Counted from the first letter of the stretch, positions 17,583-28,786 are shown. The stretch: 64,000 nt of DNA from Streptomyces leeuwenhoekii (GCF_001013905.1 NZ_LN831790.1:5470001-5534000), one strand, 5' to 3'. Notes: a model not told the origin generated them from the letters alone. A program made the numbers and translations.

Positions 17583-18090
17583 CGTTTCCGGGGCGGTGGC
17601 CGAAAGGGCCGCGTGCGCGGCGCGGATCCTCCGGGGACTGCGGGCACCGTCCTCGGCCGTGGTGCCCCGGCGGGATGCCCCTCCCCGGGCCCCGCCGGCC
17701 GTGCGAGCGGCAGACGTCCTCCGCGCGGGGCGACTCACCCGGCGAGCACGTGTACTGACTCACCGGCAGGAGCGCGCCCGCGCGGGCCAACCGCCCGTCT
17801 GCCTCGGGCGGGAGCGGGGGACGGTGCCGACGGGCGCCCTGAGGGGCGGTGCCGTAAGGACCGGGGTCTCCGTTCGGGCCGGGCGCCCCGCCGGGCTGGG
17901 GACGCCGCCCGGCTCCCGTGATCTCGGCGCCCCGGTCTTTTTGGTCTCCCGGCGTCCCGGCTTCCCGGCGTCAGGGCGGACCCGGGCACGTGGGTGATCA
18001 TGGCGAGGGCGAGGGCCCGGTCGGTGCCGTGTCGTCGCCGGTGCGAGGCGGCCGACGGGCAGCGCCTCGCCGTCCGCGCGGAGGCTGCGG

Positions 18091-18096
18091 TACCCT
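18091..18096 (+). promoter_or_regulatory. Probable -10 box for leuS leader transcript
   Basis: TACCCT followed by exactly 6 nt and the leader ATG at 18103, so the message would start at the leader-peptide start codon. Confidence 0.55.
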
Positions 18097-18102
18097 GACG
18101 CC

Positions 18103-18141
18103 ATGCGTGCCGTACGCCTTCTGCTTAGCGGGCCGCGCTGA
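18103..18141 (+). CDS. Leucine-rich leader peptide of leuS
   Basis: A 12-residue [15 protein letters not shown], ending TGA at 18139. Its three successive leucine codons are CTT, CTG, CTT (18118-18126); CTT is rare in high-GC Streptomyces genes. It begins 6 nt after a -10 box and is followed by a hairpin and an intrinsic terminator before leuS, the usual layout of ribosome-mediated attenuation. The segment CTTCTGCTTAGC differs at one base from CTTCTCCTTAGC in the leuA leader near the right end. Its role as a sensor of leucyl-tRNA is inference from this arrangement. Confidence 0.7.
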   Translation: MRAVRLLLSGPR

Positions 18142-18187
18142 TCAGTCCCGGCCACCGGACGAATCGAGTGGCCGGAATCGGCGCGGC
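18132..18187 (+). promoter_or_regulatory. leuS leader RNA structure
   Basis: An 11-bp stem can form between GCCGCGCTGAT (18132-18142, covering the leader's last codons) and ATCGGCGCGGC (18177-18187), with one G-U pair. It encloses a perfect 8-bp hairpin, CCGGCCAC (18148-18155) with GTGGCCGG (18168-18175). A ribosome stalled on the Leu codons would cover the first arm. Confidence 0.55.
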
Positions 18188-18188
18188 G

Positions 18189-18214
18189 TCCCCTCCTGTG
18201 CGAGGGGATTTTTC
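18189..18214 (+). terminator. Intrinsic terminator (attenuator) upstream of leuS
   Basis: TCCCCTC (18189-18195) pairs with GAGGGGA (18202-18208) around a 6-nt loop, followed by TTTTTC. It lies between the leader peptide and leuS, 50 nt before the leuS start, on the leuS strand, so it must be bypassed for leuS expression. Confidence 0.75.
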
Positions 18215-18263
18215 GTTTCTTCGACAGCCGTGGGCAGAGACGATCGATGGAGCTTTGAGGATC

Positions 18264-21146
<2,883 letters not shown>

Positions 21147-21384
21147 GCGTACGCCCCTCGGGTGACGGGGCCGGGATCCGGGCCGGCCGCCGGGGCGGCC
21201 CTCGCGGGCGCGCCGCGCGGACGGGCTCGGGGTGGTCCCCTACGGGCAGGTTCGGGGTTCTTCCGGAACTCCGGGCCTGCCCGTCGCGTTTACCGTGGAG
21301 GAGCGGTGCGGCGGCCGCCGTGACGGGCCGGCCGGCCGTGACGCCGCAGGGACAGTGGGGCCGTGAGGCCGAAGGAGGAGCACC

Positions 21385-22152
21385 GTGGAAGCAGTGATCG
21401 CAGTCATCGCCCTGCTCTTCGTGCTCTTCGTCGCTGCCGGCGCCTACGCCACGGTGAAGGCGGTCGGTGCCGCCAAGCGCGGCGTGGACCGCACCCTCAC
21501 CCAGGCCCGCCGCACGGTCGAGGACCACACGCTGCGCGCCAAGTCCTTCGCCCAGCCCGGCCCGGCGGGCGAGCTCGCCCAGCTGCGGCTGGCCCTGCGC
21601 ACCTCGATGCGCGCCACTCAGGACGCCCTGCACGCGGGCGCGGCCGAGGACGAGTCCCTCAAGGAGTCCCTGGCCCTGTTCGAGCGGCTCAGCGCGCACG
21701 GGCACGAACTCGACGCCGAACTCAGGCGCCTGGAGTCCGAGCCGGACCGGGCCGCGCTCGCCGCGCGGCTGCCGGAAATGCGGGAGCGCACCGAGCGCAT
21801 CACCGGCGCCGCGGACTCGCTGCGCTGGGCCGCCCGCGACCGGGCCCGCCGCTTCGCCGACGACGACCTCGACATGCTGAGCGCCCAGATCGACGTCGAG
21901 GCCGGTGCCCTGCGGCACTGGACGGGCACGGACGGGGACGGGCCGGCGGCGCCGCCGCCTCCGTGGCCCGAGACCCCGGCCGCCGACGCCGCGGGGGCCG
22001 GGCAGGCCCGGCCGCAGGACGCGCGGCCACACCCGGAAGGGCAGGCGGACCCGCGCCCGGCCGGGGAAGCGGAACGGCCCGCCATCACCCCGCCCGGCCC
22101 GCGTCCCGCCTACCCCTGGGAGCGGAAGACCCGCCCCGAGAGCACCACTTGA
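21385..22152 (+). CDS. Membrane-anchored coiled-coil hypothetical protein
   Basis: A 255-residue protein of unknown function. An N-terminal hydrophobic helix (VIAVIALLFVLFVAAGAYATV, residues 4-24) anchors it, followed by about 150 residues of charged helical sequence (VDRTLTQARRTVEDH, LRLALRTSMRATQDAL, LKESLALFERLSAHG, LRRLESEPDRAALAARL) typical of coiled coils. The last 75 residues are Pro/Gly/Ala-rich. The start is GTG at 21385 with GAAGGAGGAG 4 nt upstream, an excellent ribosome site. No enzymatic motif is seen; a scaffold or cell-envelope role is possible. Confidence 0.82.
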   Translation: MEAVIAVIALLFVLFVAAGAYATVKAVGAAKRGVDRTLTQARRTVEDHTLRAKSFAQPGPAGELAQLRLALRTSMRATQDALHAGAAEDESLKESLALFERLSAHGHELDAELRRLESEPDRAALAARLPEMRERTERITGAADSLRWAARDRARRFADDDLDMLSAQIDVEAGALRHWTGTDGDGPAAPPPPWPETPAADAAGAGQARPQDARPHPEGQADPRPAGEAERPAITPPGPRPAYPWERKTRPESTT

Positions 22153-22211
22153 TCCGGCCGCGCCCGCCCCGCCCGGCCGGGGCCGGGCTGCCGCGGGGGC
22201 GCTACGCCAGG

Positions 22212-22217
22212 TAACCT
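22212..22217 (+). promoter_or_regulatory. Probable -10 box for leaderless degV-family gene
   Basis: TAACCT followed by 7 nt and ATG at 22225; no ribosome site is present. Confidence 0.5.
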
Positions 22218-22224
22218 CCAGCAC

Positions 22225-23070
22225 ATGTCCCGCCATGTCGCGATCGTCACCGATTCAACGGCCTACCTCCCGGCCCGGACGGTGGAGCGCCACGGCATCA
22301 CCACGGTCCCGCTGACCGTGGTCCTCGGCGACCGGGCCCTGGAGGAAGGCACGGAGATCTCCACCCGCTCCCTGGCCCAAGCCCTGCAGAAGCGACGCCC
22401 GGTCACCACCTCCCGCCCGAGCCCCGAGCTCTTCGCCGAGACCTACCGCAAGGTCGCCGCGTCCGGCGCCGACGGCATCGTCTCGCTCCACCTGTCCGCC
22501 GAACTGTCGGGGACCCACGACGCCGCGGTGGCGGCGGCGCGGCAGTCGCCGGTGCCCGTGCGGGTCGTGGACACCGGGATGGTCGCGATGGCGCTCGGGT
22601 TCTGCGCGCTCGCCGCGGCCCAGGCGGCGGAGGCGGGTGCCACCGCGGACGAAGCGGTCACGGTCGCGGAGAAGCGCGCCGCGGGCACGTCCGCCTACTT
22701 CTACGTCGACACCCTCGACTACCTGCGGCGCGGTGGCCGGATCGGGGCCGCGCAGGCCCTGCTCGGCTCGGCGCTCGCGGTCAAGCCGCTGCTGCGGCTG
22801 GGCGAGGGGAGGATCGAGCCCTTGGAGAAGGTGCGGACGGCGTCCCGGGCGATCGCCCGCCTGGAGGAGATCGTCGCCGACCGCGCCGGCGCCGCCCCGG
22901 TCGACATCGCCGTCCACCACCTGGCCGCTCCCGACCGGGCATCGGCCCTGGCGGACCGGCTGCGGGCCCGGGTGCCAGGGCTGGCCGACCTGCATGTGAG
23001 CGAGGTCGGCGCGGTGATCGGGGCGCACACCGGGCCCGGGCTGCTGGGGGTCGTGGTCTCGCACCGGTGA
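22225..23070 (+). CDS. DegV-family fatty-acid-binding protein
   Basis: A 281-residue DegV (FakB-like) protein. In Gram-positive bacteria FakB proteins present bound fatty acids to a kinase for phospholipid synthesis; a matching role here is by family. Diagnostic parts are the N-terminal VAIVTDSTAYLPARTV, the TTSRPSPELFAETY loop (Ser for headgroup binding), SLHLSAELSGTHDAA, and RRGGRIGAAQALLGSALAVKPLL. No fakA-like kinase gene is adjacent. The start ATG follows a -10 box by 7 nt and is probably leaderless. The 3' end is the first unit of a tandem repeat. Confidence 0.9.
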   Translation: MSRHVAIVTDSTAYLPARTVERHGITTVPLTVVLGDRALEEGTEISTRSLAQALQKRRPVTTSRPSPELFAETYRKVAASGADGIVSLHLSAELSGTHDAAVAAARQSPVPVRVVDTGMVAMALGFCALAAAQAAEAGATADEAVTVAEKRAAGTSAYFYVDTLDYLRRGGRIGAAQALLGSALAVKPLLRLGEGRIEPLEKVRTASRAIARLEEIVADRAGAAPVDIAVHHLAAPDRASALADRLRARVPGLADLHVSEVGAVIGAHTGPGLLGVVVSHR

Positions 23071-23127
23071 GGGGGTCTTGGACCGGTGCAGGGTCTCGCA
23101 CCGGTGAAGGTGGTCTCGCATCGGTGA
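23055..23127. repeat. 16-bp tandem repeats anchored on the degV stop codon
   Basis: Four copies of a GGTCTCGCACCGGTGA-like unit at 23055, 23074, 23092 and 23112, two of them perfect. The first copy contains the last codons and TGA of the DegV gene. Three GGTGGGGA-type units follow to about 23150. Confidence 0.75.
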
Positions 23128-23298
23128 GGTGGGGAGGTGGGGAGGTGGGGGCGGTGAGGCGGTGAGGCGCCCGCGGCCATGGTTCGCCTTGCCCGTCCTT
23201 CACTCGTGTGAGTGGCCGGGATATCCACATCCGGGCCCTTGTCCCCGGGAACCCATCAAGATCATCGCCGGTGCGGCGGGGTGCCCGATCCTCGTCGC

Positions 23299-24423
23299 AT
23301 GGCTCTTCGATCACGATCACGCACAGCGACGGTGACCAGTGGCCCGGGCCGTGGCCCGACCTCCGACGGCCGCACCCGCCACCGCCGCCGGCCCGGTGCC
23401 CACGACCGCACCGGGCACCGGCACGCCCCGGCCGAGGAGCTCCGCCGACGCGCCGAGGTGCTGTTCGCCGGACACACCGGACAGGCACCGGAGCCGGCGC
23501 GGGGGCTGCCGTCCGGTGGGCCTGCCGCGTCGGTCCTCGCCGGGGACGGCCGCCGGGCGCCGAGCCCGGGCGGGCTGCCGGCCGGCGGATCCACCGCGGC
23601 GGACCCCGCCCCGGACGGCCGCCCGGCGCCGGGCGCGCGCGATCCCGGGGAACCTCCGGACCACCCGGGGACGGATCCGGATCACGCGCGGACGGACGCC
23701 GCGACGACCGGGGGCGGCTGGCGGGAGCGGGTCGGACCGGCACTGCGGGAGCGCCTGCCGGTGTGGCTCCAGGCCCGGTGCGGACTGGAACGGCGGAGCG
23801 TGATCGCGCTGACGGTGGTGCTCGTCGCCGCCGTGGCCTTCGCCGTGCAGCACTTCTGGAGCGGCCGCACCCAGCCCGTCCGGGCCCCCGAAATGGTGCG
23901 GGCGGCGGCGCCGTACGGCGAGCAGGGACGGCGCGCCGTGCCGAAACCGGCGGATCCGGGCAGCGGAGCGCCGGGGAGCACGGCCGGTGCCGAGATCGTC
24001 GTGGACGTCACCGGCAAGGTCCGCGAGCCCGGGATCCACCGTCTGCCGGCGGGGTCGAGGGTGGCGGACGCCCTGCGCTCGGCCGGCGGCGTACGGCCCG
24101 GTACCGACACCGGCGGGCTGAACCGGGCCCGTTTCCTGGTGGACGGCGAGCAGGTCGTCGTCGGCGGACCCGCCCCAGCCCCCGCGCCCGTGCCGGGCGC
24201 GGCCGCGGGGGCCGCCACCGGCGCCCCGGCGACGCCCCTGTCCCTCAACACGGCGACCGCCGAACAACTCGAGACGTTGCCGGGCGTCGGGCCGGTACTG
24301 GCCCGGCACATCGTCGACCACCGCACGCGAAACGGCGGATTCCGCTCGGTGGAGGAGCTGCGCGACGTCAACGGCATCGGCGAGCGCCGCTTCGCCGACC
24401 TGCGGAATCTGGTTCGGCCATGA
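23299..24423 (+). CDS. ComEA-like DNA-binding protein (SLBB and helix-hairpin-helix)
   Basis: A 374-residue competence-type protein. After a long Arg/Pro/Gly-rich cytoplasmic region there is one membrane span (VIALTVVLVAAVAFAVQHFW), an SLBB domain (EIVVDVTGKVREPGIHRL) and a C-terminal ComEA helix-hairpin-helix (SLNTATAEQLETLPGVGP, NGIGERRFADL) that binds double-stranded DNA outside the membrane. Start uncertain: the ATG at 23299 is preceded by GATCCT with a 6-nt gap, a plausible leaderless start; an in-frame GTG lies slightly downstream. Its TGA overlaps the ATG of comEC by 4 nt, so the two are coupled. Streptomyces are not generally seen as naturally competent, so the present role is unclear. 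Confidence 0.88.
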   Translation: MALRSRSRTATVTSGPGRGPTSDGRTRHRRRPGAHDRTGHRHAPAEELRRRAEVLFAGHTGQAPEPARGLPSGGPAASVLAGDGRRAPSPGGLPAGGSTAADPAPDGRPAPGARDPGEPPDHPGTDPDHARTDAATTGGGWRERVGPALRERLPVWLQARCGLERRSVIALTVVLVAAVAFAVQHFWSGRTQPVRAPEMVRAAAPYGEQGRRAVPKPADPGSGAPGSTAGAEIVVDVTGKVREPGIHRLPAGSRVADALRSAGGVRPGTDTGGLNRARFLVDGEQVVVGGPAPAPAPVPGAAAGAATGAPATPLSLNTATAEQLETLPGVGPVLARHIVDHRTRNGGFRSVEELRDVNGIGERRFADLRNLVRP

Positions 24424-27053
24424 GGTCCCGCCCCGCGCCGCCGCGGCACGCGGCCGCCCTGGATTCCGGCGGTCCGTCCGCGTCGGCCGACGCGCGGACA
24501 CCGCCCGGCCGAGCGGCCGTGCACGCGGCCTCCGGGAAGCGGCTGGGGGAGGCCCGCCCCCGGCAGGACGGGCCGGCGGACCTGCGGCTGGTGCCGCCCG
24601 CCCTGGTGGCCTGGGCGACGGCGGCGCTGACGGTGGACGCCTCGCCGGGATGGGCCGCCGGTGCCGCGATCGGCTGTCTGGCCGTGGCCGGCGTCCTGTT
24701 GGTGGCACCGGCCGGGGTACTGCCGCGGACGCTGCGGGGCCGCCGGCCGGGGGCCTGGTCGCGGATGCCGGTGGCCGCCGTACTGCTGTGTGCCGCAGCG
24801 GCCGCGGGCTCGGCCGGGCTCCACGGGGCGGATCTGCGCCGGGGGCCCGTACCGGCCCTCGCGCGGGAGTACGCGACGGTGACCGCCGAGGTGGAGATCA
24901 CCTCCGACCCGCGCCTCACCCGGCCCCGGGTCAGAGGCGACCACCTGTCCTCGGACGCGGTGCTGATCGGCGCCGACGTACGGCGGGTGGTGACCGGCGG
25001 GCCGTCGGTCGCGACGCGGACGCCGGTGCTGCTGATCGTCCGCACCGGCTCGGGGACCACGGCGCATGCCGCGCGGGGCACAGGCCGGTCCCCGTGGCTC
25101 GGGATCCTCCCGTCCACCCGACTGCGCGTCACGGGGCGGTTGGCGCCCGCGACGGCGGACGGGGACCGGGTGGCGGCCGTGCTGCGGGTACGGGACCGGG
25201 CGGCACCCGACGTGGTGAAGAGGCCGTCGGGGCCGCAACGCCTGGCGGGACGGCTGCGCGCCGGACTGCGCGAGGCGACCGACGGCCTTCCGGCGGACGC
25301 GCGGGCACTGCTGCCGGGCCTGGTCGTCGGGGACACCTCACGCGTCACACCCGAGCTCGACCAGGCGTTCAAGGAGACCGACCTCGCCCACGTCCTGGCC
25401 GTTTCGGGTTCCAACTTCACGATTCTGCTCGCCCTGCTGCTGGGGCCGCCCGCCCTGGCCCAGCGCAGTGAACGCCGGGGACTGGCGCCCCGCCTCGGCA
25501 TCTCCCTGCGGACGACGGCCGCCCTGGGCGGCGCGCTCGCCCTCGGGTTCGTGGTCGTGTGCCGCCCCGATCCCAGCGTGCTGCGGGCCGCGGCTTGCGG
25601 CTCCGTCGCGCTGCTCGCCCTGGCCACCGGGCGCCGCCGGTCGCTGATCCCGGCGCTGGCGACGGCCGTGCTGCTGCTGGTGCTCTACGACCCGTGGCTG
25701 TCGCGCAGTTACGGCTTCCTGCTCTCGGTGCTGGCCACGGGGGCGCTGCTCACGATCGCACCCCGATGGAGCGCGGCCCTGCGGCGGCGCCGGGTTCCGC
25801 CGCGGGCGGCGGAGGCGCTGGCCGCCGCCGCGGCCGCCCAGGCGGTGTGCGCGCCGGTCGTCGCCGTGCTCTCGGCGCGGGTGAGCCTGGTGGCGGTGCC
25901 GTGCAATCTGCTCGCCGAGTTCGCCCTCGCCCCGGCCACGGTGCTGGGTTTCGCGGCGCTGGGGACGGCGCTGCCGGCGATGCCCGTGGCCAAGGCGCTG
26001 GCGTGGTGCGCGAGCTGGCCCGTGGAGTGGATCGCGGAGGTGGCCCGCACCGGGGCGGCACTGCCGGGCGCGGGGGTCGACTGGCGGGGCGGCTGGACCG
26101 GGGCGGCGCTGCTCGCGCTGGTCACGTCGGCCGTGCTGTTCGCCGGACGGCGTCTGTCGCGACACCCCTGGTGGTGCGGGATCTGCGGCGCCCTGCTCCT
26201 GCTCGTGGTGGTGCAGCCGCCACCGCTCACCCGCGTGATCACGGGCTGGCCGCCGCCGGGCTGGCGGATGGTCATGTGCGACGTGGGCCAGGGAGACGCG
26301 CTGGTGCTCGCGGCGGGCGAGGGCACGGGTGTCGTCGTCGACGCCGGGCCCGACCCCGCGCTCGTCGACCGCTGCCTGCGCGCGCTCGGCATCACCCGGA
26401 TCCCGCTGGTGGTGCTGACCCACTTCCACGCCGACCACGTGGCGGGCCTGCCGGGCGTGCTGCGGGGGCGCGCGGTCGCCGCGATCGAGACGACCGGCTT
26501 CGAAGAACCTCCGGGTCAGGCGGAGTTCGTCCGGCGCCAGGCGGCGGCACGGCGCATCCCCGTGCGGCACGCCGCGGCGGGCGAACAGCGGCGGGCCGGT
26601 CCGCTGTCCTGGGAGGTGGTCTGGCCTCGCGCGCCTGCCCCGCCCGGCACGGGCACGCACGCCGTTCCCGCGGGCCCGGAACCGGAAGGGCCGAACGACG
26701 CCAGCGTCGCCCTGCTGGTCCGGACGTCCGGGCTGCGGCTGCTGCTCCTCGGCGACCTGGAGCCCCCGTCCCAGCGGGCGCTGGCCAGATCACCGGCGGC
26801 AGCGGCACTGGAGGACGTGGACGTGCTCAAGGTGGCCCACCACGGCTCGGCGTACCAGGACCCGGAGCTCCTGCACCGGGTCTCTCCAAGACTGGCGCTG
26901 ATCTCCTGCGGCGAGGGCAACCCGTACGGCCACCCCGCGCCCGGTACGGTCGCCTCCCTGCGGGCCCAGGGAGCGATGGTGCTGCGCACGGACCGGGACG
27001 GCGCGCTGGCGGTCACGGGCTCGGCAGGGAGTCTGCGGGTGGCGGAAGACTGA
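24420..27053 (+). CDS. ComEC/Rec2-family DNA-translocation protein
   Basis: A polytopic membrane protein of 877 residues. Several N-terminal spans (VPPALVAWATAALTV, AAIGCLAVAGVLLVAPAG) are followed by an OB-like extracellular region, the Competence domain with LAVSGSNFTILLALLL and many spans, and a C-terminal metallo-beta-lactamase domain with MCDVGQGDALVLAAGEG, LTHFHADHVAGLPG and DVLKVAHHGSAYQD. In competent bacteria ComEC forms the channel for single-stranded DNA and its MBL domain is proposed to degrade the other strand. The ATG overlaps the comEA stop (ATGA). The zinc motif HxHxDH is intact. Confidence 0.9.
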   Translation: MRSRPAPPRHAAALDSGGPSASADARTPPGRAAVHAASGKRLGEARPRQDGPADLRLVPPALVAWATAALTVDASPGWAAGAAIGCLAVAGVLLVAPAGVLPRTLRGRRPGAWSRMPVAAVLLCAAAAAGSAGLHGADLRRGPVPALAREYATVTAEVEITSDPRLTRPRVRGDHLSSDAVLIGADVRRVVTGGPSVATRTPVLLIVRTGSGTTAHAARGTGRSPWLGILPSTRLRVTGRLAPATADGDRVAAVLRVRDRAAPDVVKRPSGPQRLAGRLRAGLREATDGLPADARALLPGLVVGDTSRVTPELDQAFKETDLAHVLAVSGSNFTILLALLLGPPALAQRSERRGLAPRLGISLRTTAALGGALALGFVVVCRPDPSVLRAAACGSVALLALATGRRRSLIPALATAVLLLVLYDPWLSRSYGFLLSVLATGALLTIAPRWSAALRRRRVPPRAAEALAAAAAAQAVCAPVVAVLSARVSLVAVPCNLLAEFALAPATVLGFAALGTALPAMPVAKALAWCASWPVEWIAEVARTGAALPGAGVDWRGGWTGAALLALVTSAVLFAGRRLSRHPWWCGICGALLLLVVVQPPPLTRVITGWPPPGWRMVMCDVGQGDALVLAAGEGTGVVVDAGPDPALVDRCLRALGITRIPLVVLTHFHADHVAGLPGVLRGRAVAAIETTGFEEPPGQAEFVRRQAAARRIPVRHAAAGEQRRAGPLSWEVVWPRAPAPPGTGTHAVPAGPEPEGPNDASVALLVRTSGLRLLLLGDLEPPSQRALARSPAAAALEDVDVLKVAHHGSAYQDPELLHRVSPRLALISCGEGNPYGHPAPGTVASLRAQGAMVLRTDRDGALAVTGSAGSLRVAED

Positions 27054-27104
27054 GGCCGGGCGCCCCGACCGTGCGGCCCCGGGCCCGCCCGCCCCGGCAA
27101 CGGC

Positions 27105-27176
27105 GTCCGCGTCCACCGCACCCAGCCTGGACCGGGCCGCGTCCGCATCCACCGCGCCCTTCCGGGACCGGGCCGC
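27105..27176. repeat. Two tandem 36-bp repeats
   Basis: Two adjacent 36-bp copies (27105-27140 and 27141-27176), both beginning GTCCGC and ending GGACCGGGCCGC, differ at about six positions. They end one base before the stop of the small minus-strand gene that follows. Confidence 0.7.
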
Positions 27177-27177
27177 G

Positions 27178-27300
27178 TCAGCCGCGCCGCGCCGCGTCCT
27201 CGGGGCAGACGATGTCCACGGGCAGGCCGGCCTCGCGTGCCTCGAACACGATGTCCGCCGTGTCGCCACCCTTGCCGCTCGGTGCCTTCGAACTCGCCAT
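27178..27300 (-). CDS. Small hypothetical protein divergent from XRE regulator
   Basis: A 40-residue ORF from ATG 27300 to TGA 27178: MASSKAPSGKGG then DTADIVFEAREAGLPV and a short DIVCPEDAARRG end. The ribosome site is weak (CAGGT). Codon bias and its divergent position 112 bp from an XRE regulator are the main support. I do not recognise a family. It may be a small regulated product of the neighbour or simply a fortuitous ORF. Confidence 0.45.
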   Translation of the reverse strand: MASSKAPSGKGGDTADIVFEAREAGLPVDIVCPEDAARRG

Positions 27301-27412
27301 CGGAGTACCTGCCCTACAGCGGCCCTCGCCTGTGGGGCGCGGCCCGCTGAGAAGGTACCCAGGCACCGGGGCCGGGTAGCGTTCTGGGTGTCGAGTTCAG
27401 AACGGAGCCAGT

Positions 27413-28597
27413 ATGCCCCCGTACCCTGAAGAGCACACAGGCGCGCGCATTGCGCACGCGCGCAAAGTACGGCGGTTGACCCAACGCGAGTTGGCCGACC
27501 TCTCCCACGTCTCCTACAGCACGCTGACCAAGGTCGAGCAGGGTGTCATGCCTGTCAGTCCTTCGGTCATAGGGGCACTCGCGCGCGCTCTGTCGGTACC
27601 CGTCGCAGAACTCAACGGCCAGCCCTACCTGGAGGAGTTGCGTCAGGACCAGCTCGACGGCCTGATCAACCCGATCCGTGAGGCCCTGAACATCTACGAT
27701 CTGGGTCCCGACCCGGATGTGACACCGCGTGCCCTTGACGAGCTGGAGACGCACGCGGACCAACTGTGCGCCATGGTGCGGGCGACGAACATCAAGCAGG
27801 TGGCCGCCGACCTCCCCGGCCTGATCCACGAGGCCACGACGAACGCCCACAACAACCCGTCGGACCGGAGCTGGCGGCTGCTCGCGAGCACGTACCGGAC
27901 CGCGTACGACGTCACGTCGAAGCTCGGCTTCCCCGACCTGTGCACGGTGGCGCTCGATCGCCTGGACTGGGCTGCGCAGCGGGCATCCGACGCGGTACTG
28001 AGCGGGATGCGGCAATACCTGCGCGCCCTCGCCTACCTCCGGGCCAGCGACTACAAGACGGGCAAGCGGCTCGTCAGCCTGGGCATGGGCACGCTCCAGC
28101 AAGCTGAACCGGGAAGGGTCCTTGACGTCCTCACGGGGCAGCTCCATCTCGGCGCCGCGGTGCTGGCCGGCCGCGACAAGGACAAGAACACCGCGGAGGG
28201 GCACCTCGCCGAGGCGGCCCGGATCGCGAAGCGGACCGGGCCGGCTGAGAAGGTGCACTGGCTCTCGTTCGGACCGACCAACGTGGGCGCGCACCGCGTG
28301 AGTGTCCTCGCGGAACTCGACCTCTACCCGGAGGCTGTCGAGGAGGCGCAGAAGATCAACATCCCGGACGACTGGCCACCGTCCCGGCTCGCCCACCATT
28401 ACGCCGAGGTCGCGCGGGCGCAGATGTGGACCGGCCAGACGGAGCCTGCCTTCAAGAGCCTCCTGGCCGCGCGCAAGCTCGCTCCGCAGCAGACGAAGTA
28501 TCACCCGACGGTGCGTGAGACGTACTCGGGTCTCGAGGCCGCGAAGCGTCGGATGCCGGACAGCTTTCACCACTTCGGCGCATGGCTGGGTGTATGA
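27413..28597 (+). CDS. XRE-family regulator with TPR-like C-terminal region
   Basis: A 394-residue protein. An N-terminal Cro/C1-type helix-turn-helix covers residues about 10-65 (ARIAHARKVRRLTQRELADL, SYSTLTKVEQGVMPVSP). The rest is alpha-helical with repeated helix pairs (YLRALAYLRASDYKTGKRL, GHLAEAARIAKRTG, LAHHYAEVARAQMWTGQ) resembling the TPR sensor domain of signal-responsive actinobacterial regulators. The ATG at 27413 has GGAG 5 nt upstream. GC content and codon use are somewhat lower than in the flanking core genes, hinting at acquisition. It heads a same-strand group with the two following genes. Its signal is unknown. Confidence 0.85.
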   Translation: MPPYPEEHTGARIAHARKVRRLTQRELADLSHVSYSTLTKVEQGVMPVSPSVIGALARALSVPVAELNGQPYLEELRQDQLDGLINPIREALNIYDLGPDPDVTPRALDELETHADQLCAMVRATNIKQVAADLPGLIHEATTNAHNNPSDRSWRLLASTYRTAYDVTSKLGFPDLCTVALDRLDWAAQRASDAVLSGMRQYLRALAYLRASDYKTGKRLVSLGMGTLQQAEPGRVLDVLTGQLHLGAAVLAGRDKDKNTAEGHLAEAARIAKRTGPAEKVHWLSFGPTNVGAHRVSVLAELDLYPEAVEEAQKINIPDDWPPSRLAHHYAEVARAQMWTGQTEPAFKSLLAARKLAPQQTKYHPTVRETYSGLEAAKRRMPDSFHHFGAWLGV

Positions 28598-28618
28598 CGC
28601 AGCGTCAAGTCTGGGCCG

Positions 28619-28644
28619 GAGCTATCAGTGAGGACTGATAGTTC
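28619..28644. terminator. Inverted repeat after XRE regulator
   Basis: CTATCAGT (28622-28629) and ACTGATAG (28634-28641) form a perfect 8-bp stem with loop GAGG, extended by outer GGA/TCC pairs. No strong T tract follows, so it could be a terminator or an operator. Confidence 0.5.
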
Positions 28645-28738
28645 CGGCTTTCGCATGTCGGCACGATGAGGGCAGACAGGACCCCCGCGACCGTGCCAGC
28701 GGTCCGGGGGCGTGGCCAACGTTGTTTGGAGCGTCGAC

Positions 28739-28786
28739 ATGACACACGGTACAGCTCGGCTGTGGAGCCCCGGGGGCGTCCGATGA
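28739..28786 (+). CDS. Possible 15-residue upstream ORF coupled to next gene
   Basis: ATG at 28739 with TGGAGCG upstream encodes MTHGTARLWSPGGVR and stops with TGA that overlaps the ATG at 28783 (ATGA). The frame is short and may be fortuitous, but the overlap suggests translational coupling. Confidence 0.35.
   Translation: MTHGTARLWSPGGVR

Larger units (their letters stand above)
17543..18102. other. Non-coding stretch between tRNA-Ala and leuS leader
   Basis: 560 bp without a convincing gene. It holds the tRNA terminator and, at its end, the leader-peptide promoter. Open frames exist on both strands but lack ribosome sites and recognisable protein composition. The stretch around 17935-17965 has a short T run but no clear hairpin. 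Confidence 0.45.

Noticed and set aside
17543..18002. Several open frames in the tRNA-leuS gap
   Set aside because: All lack start context and recognisable protein composition.
18103..18214. T-box riboswitch upstream of leuS
   Set aside because: The leader is too short, with no stem I specifier loop and no T-box consensus; the Leu-rich ORF explains it better.
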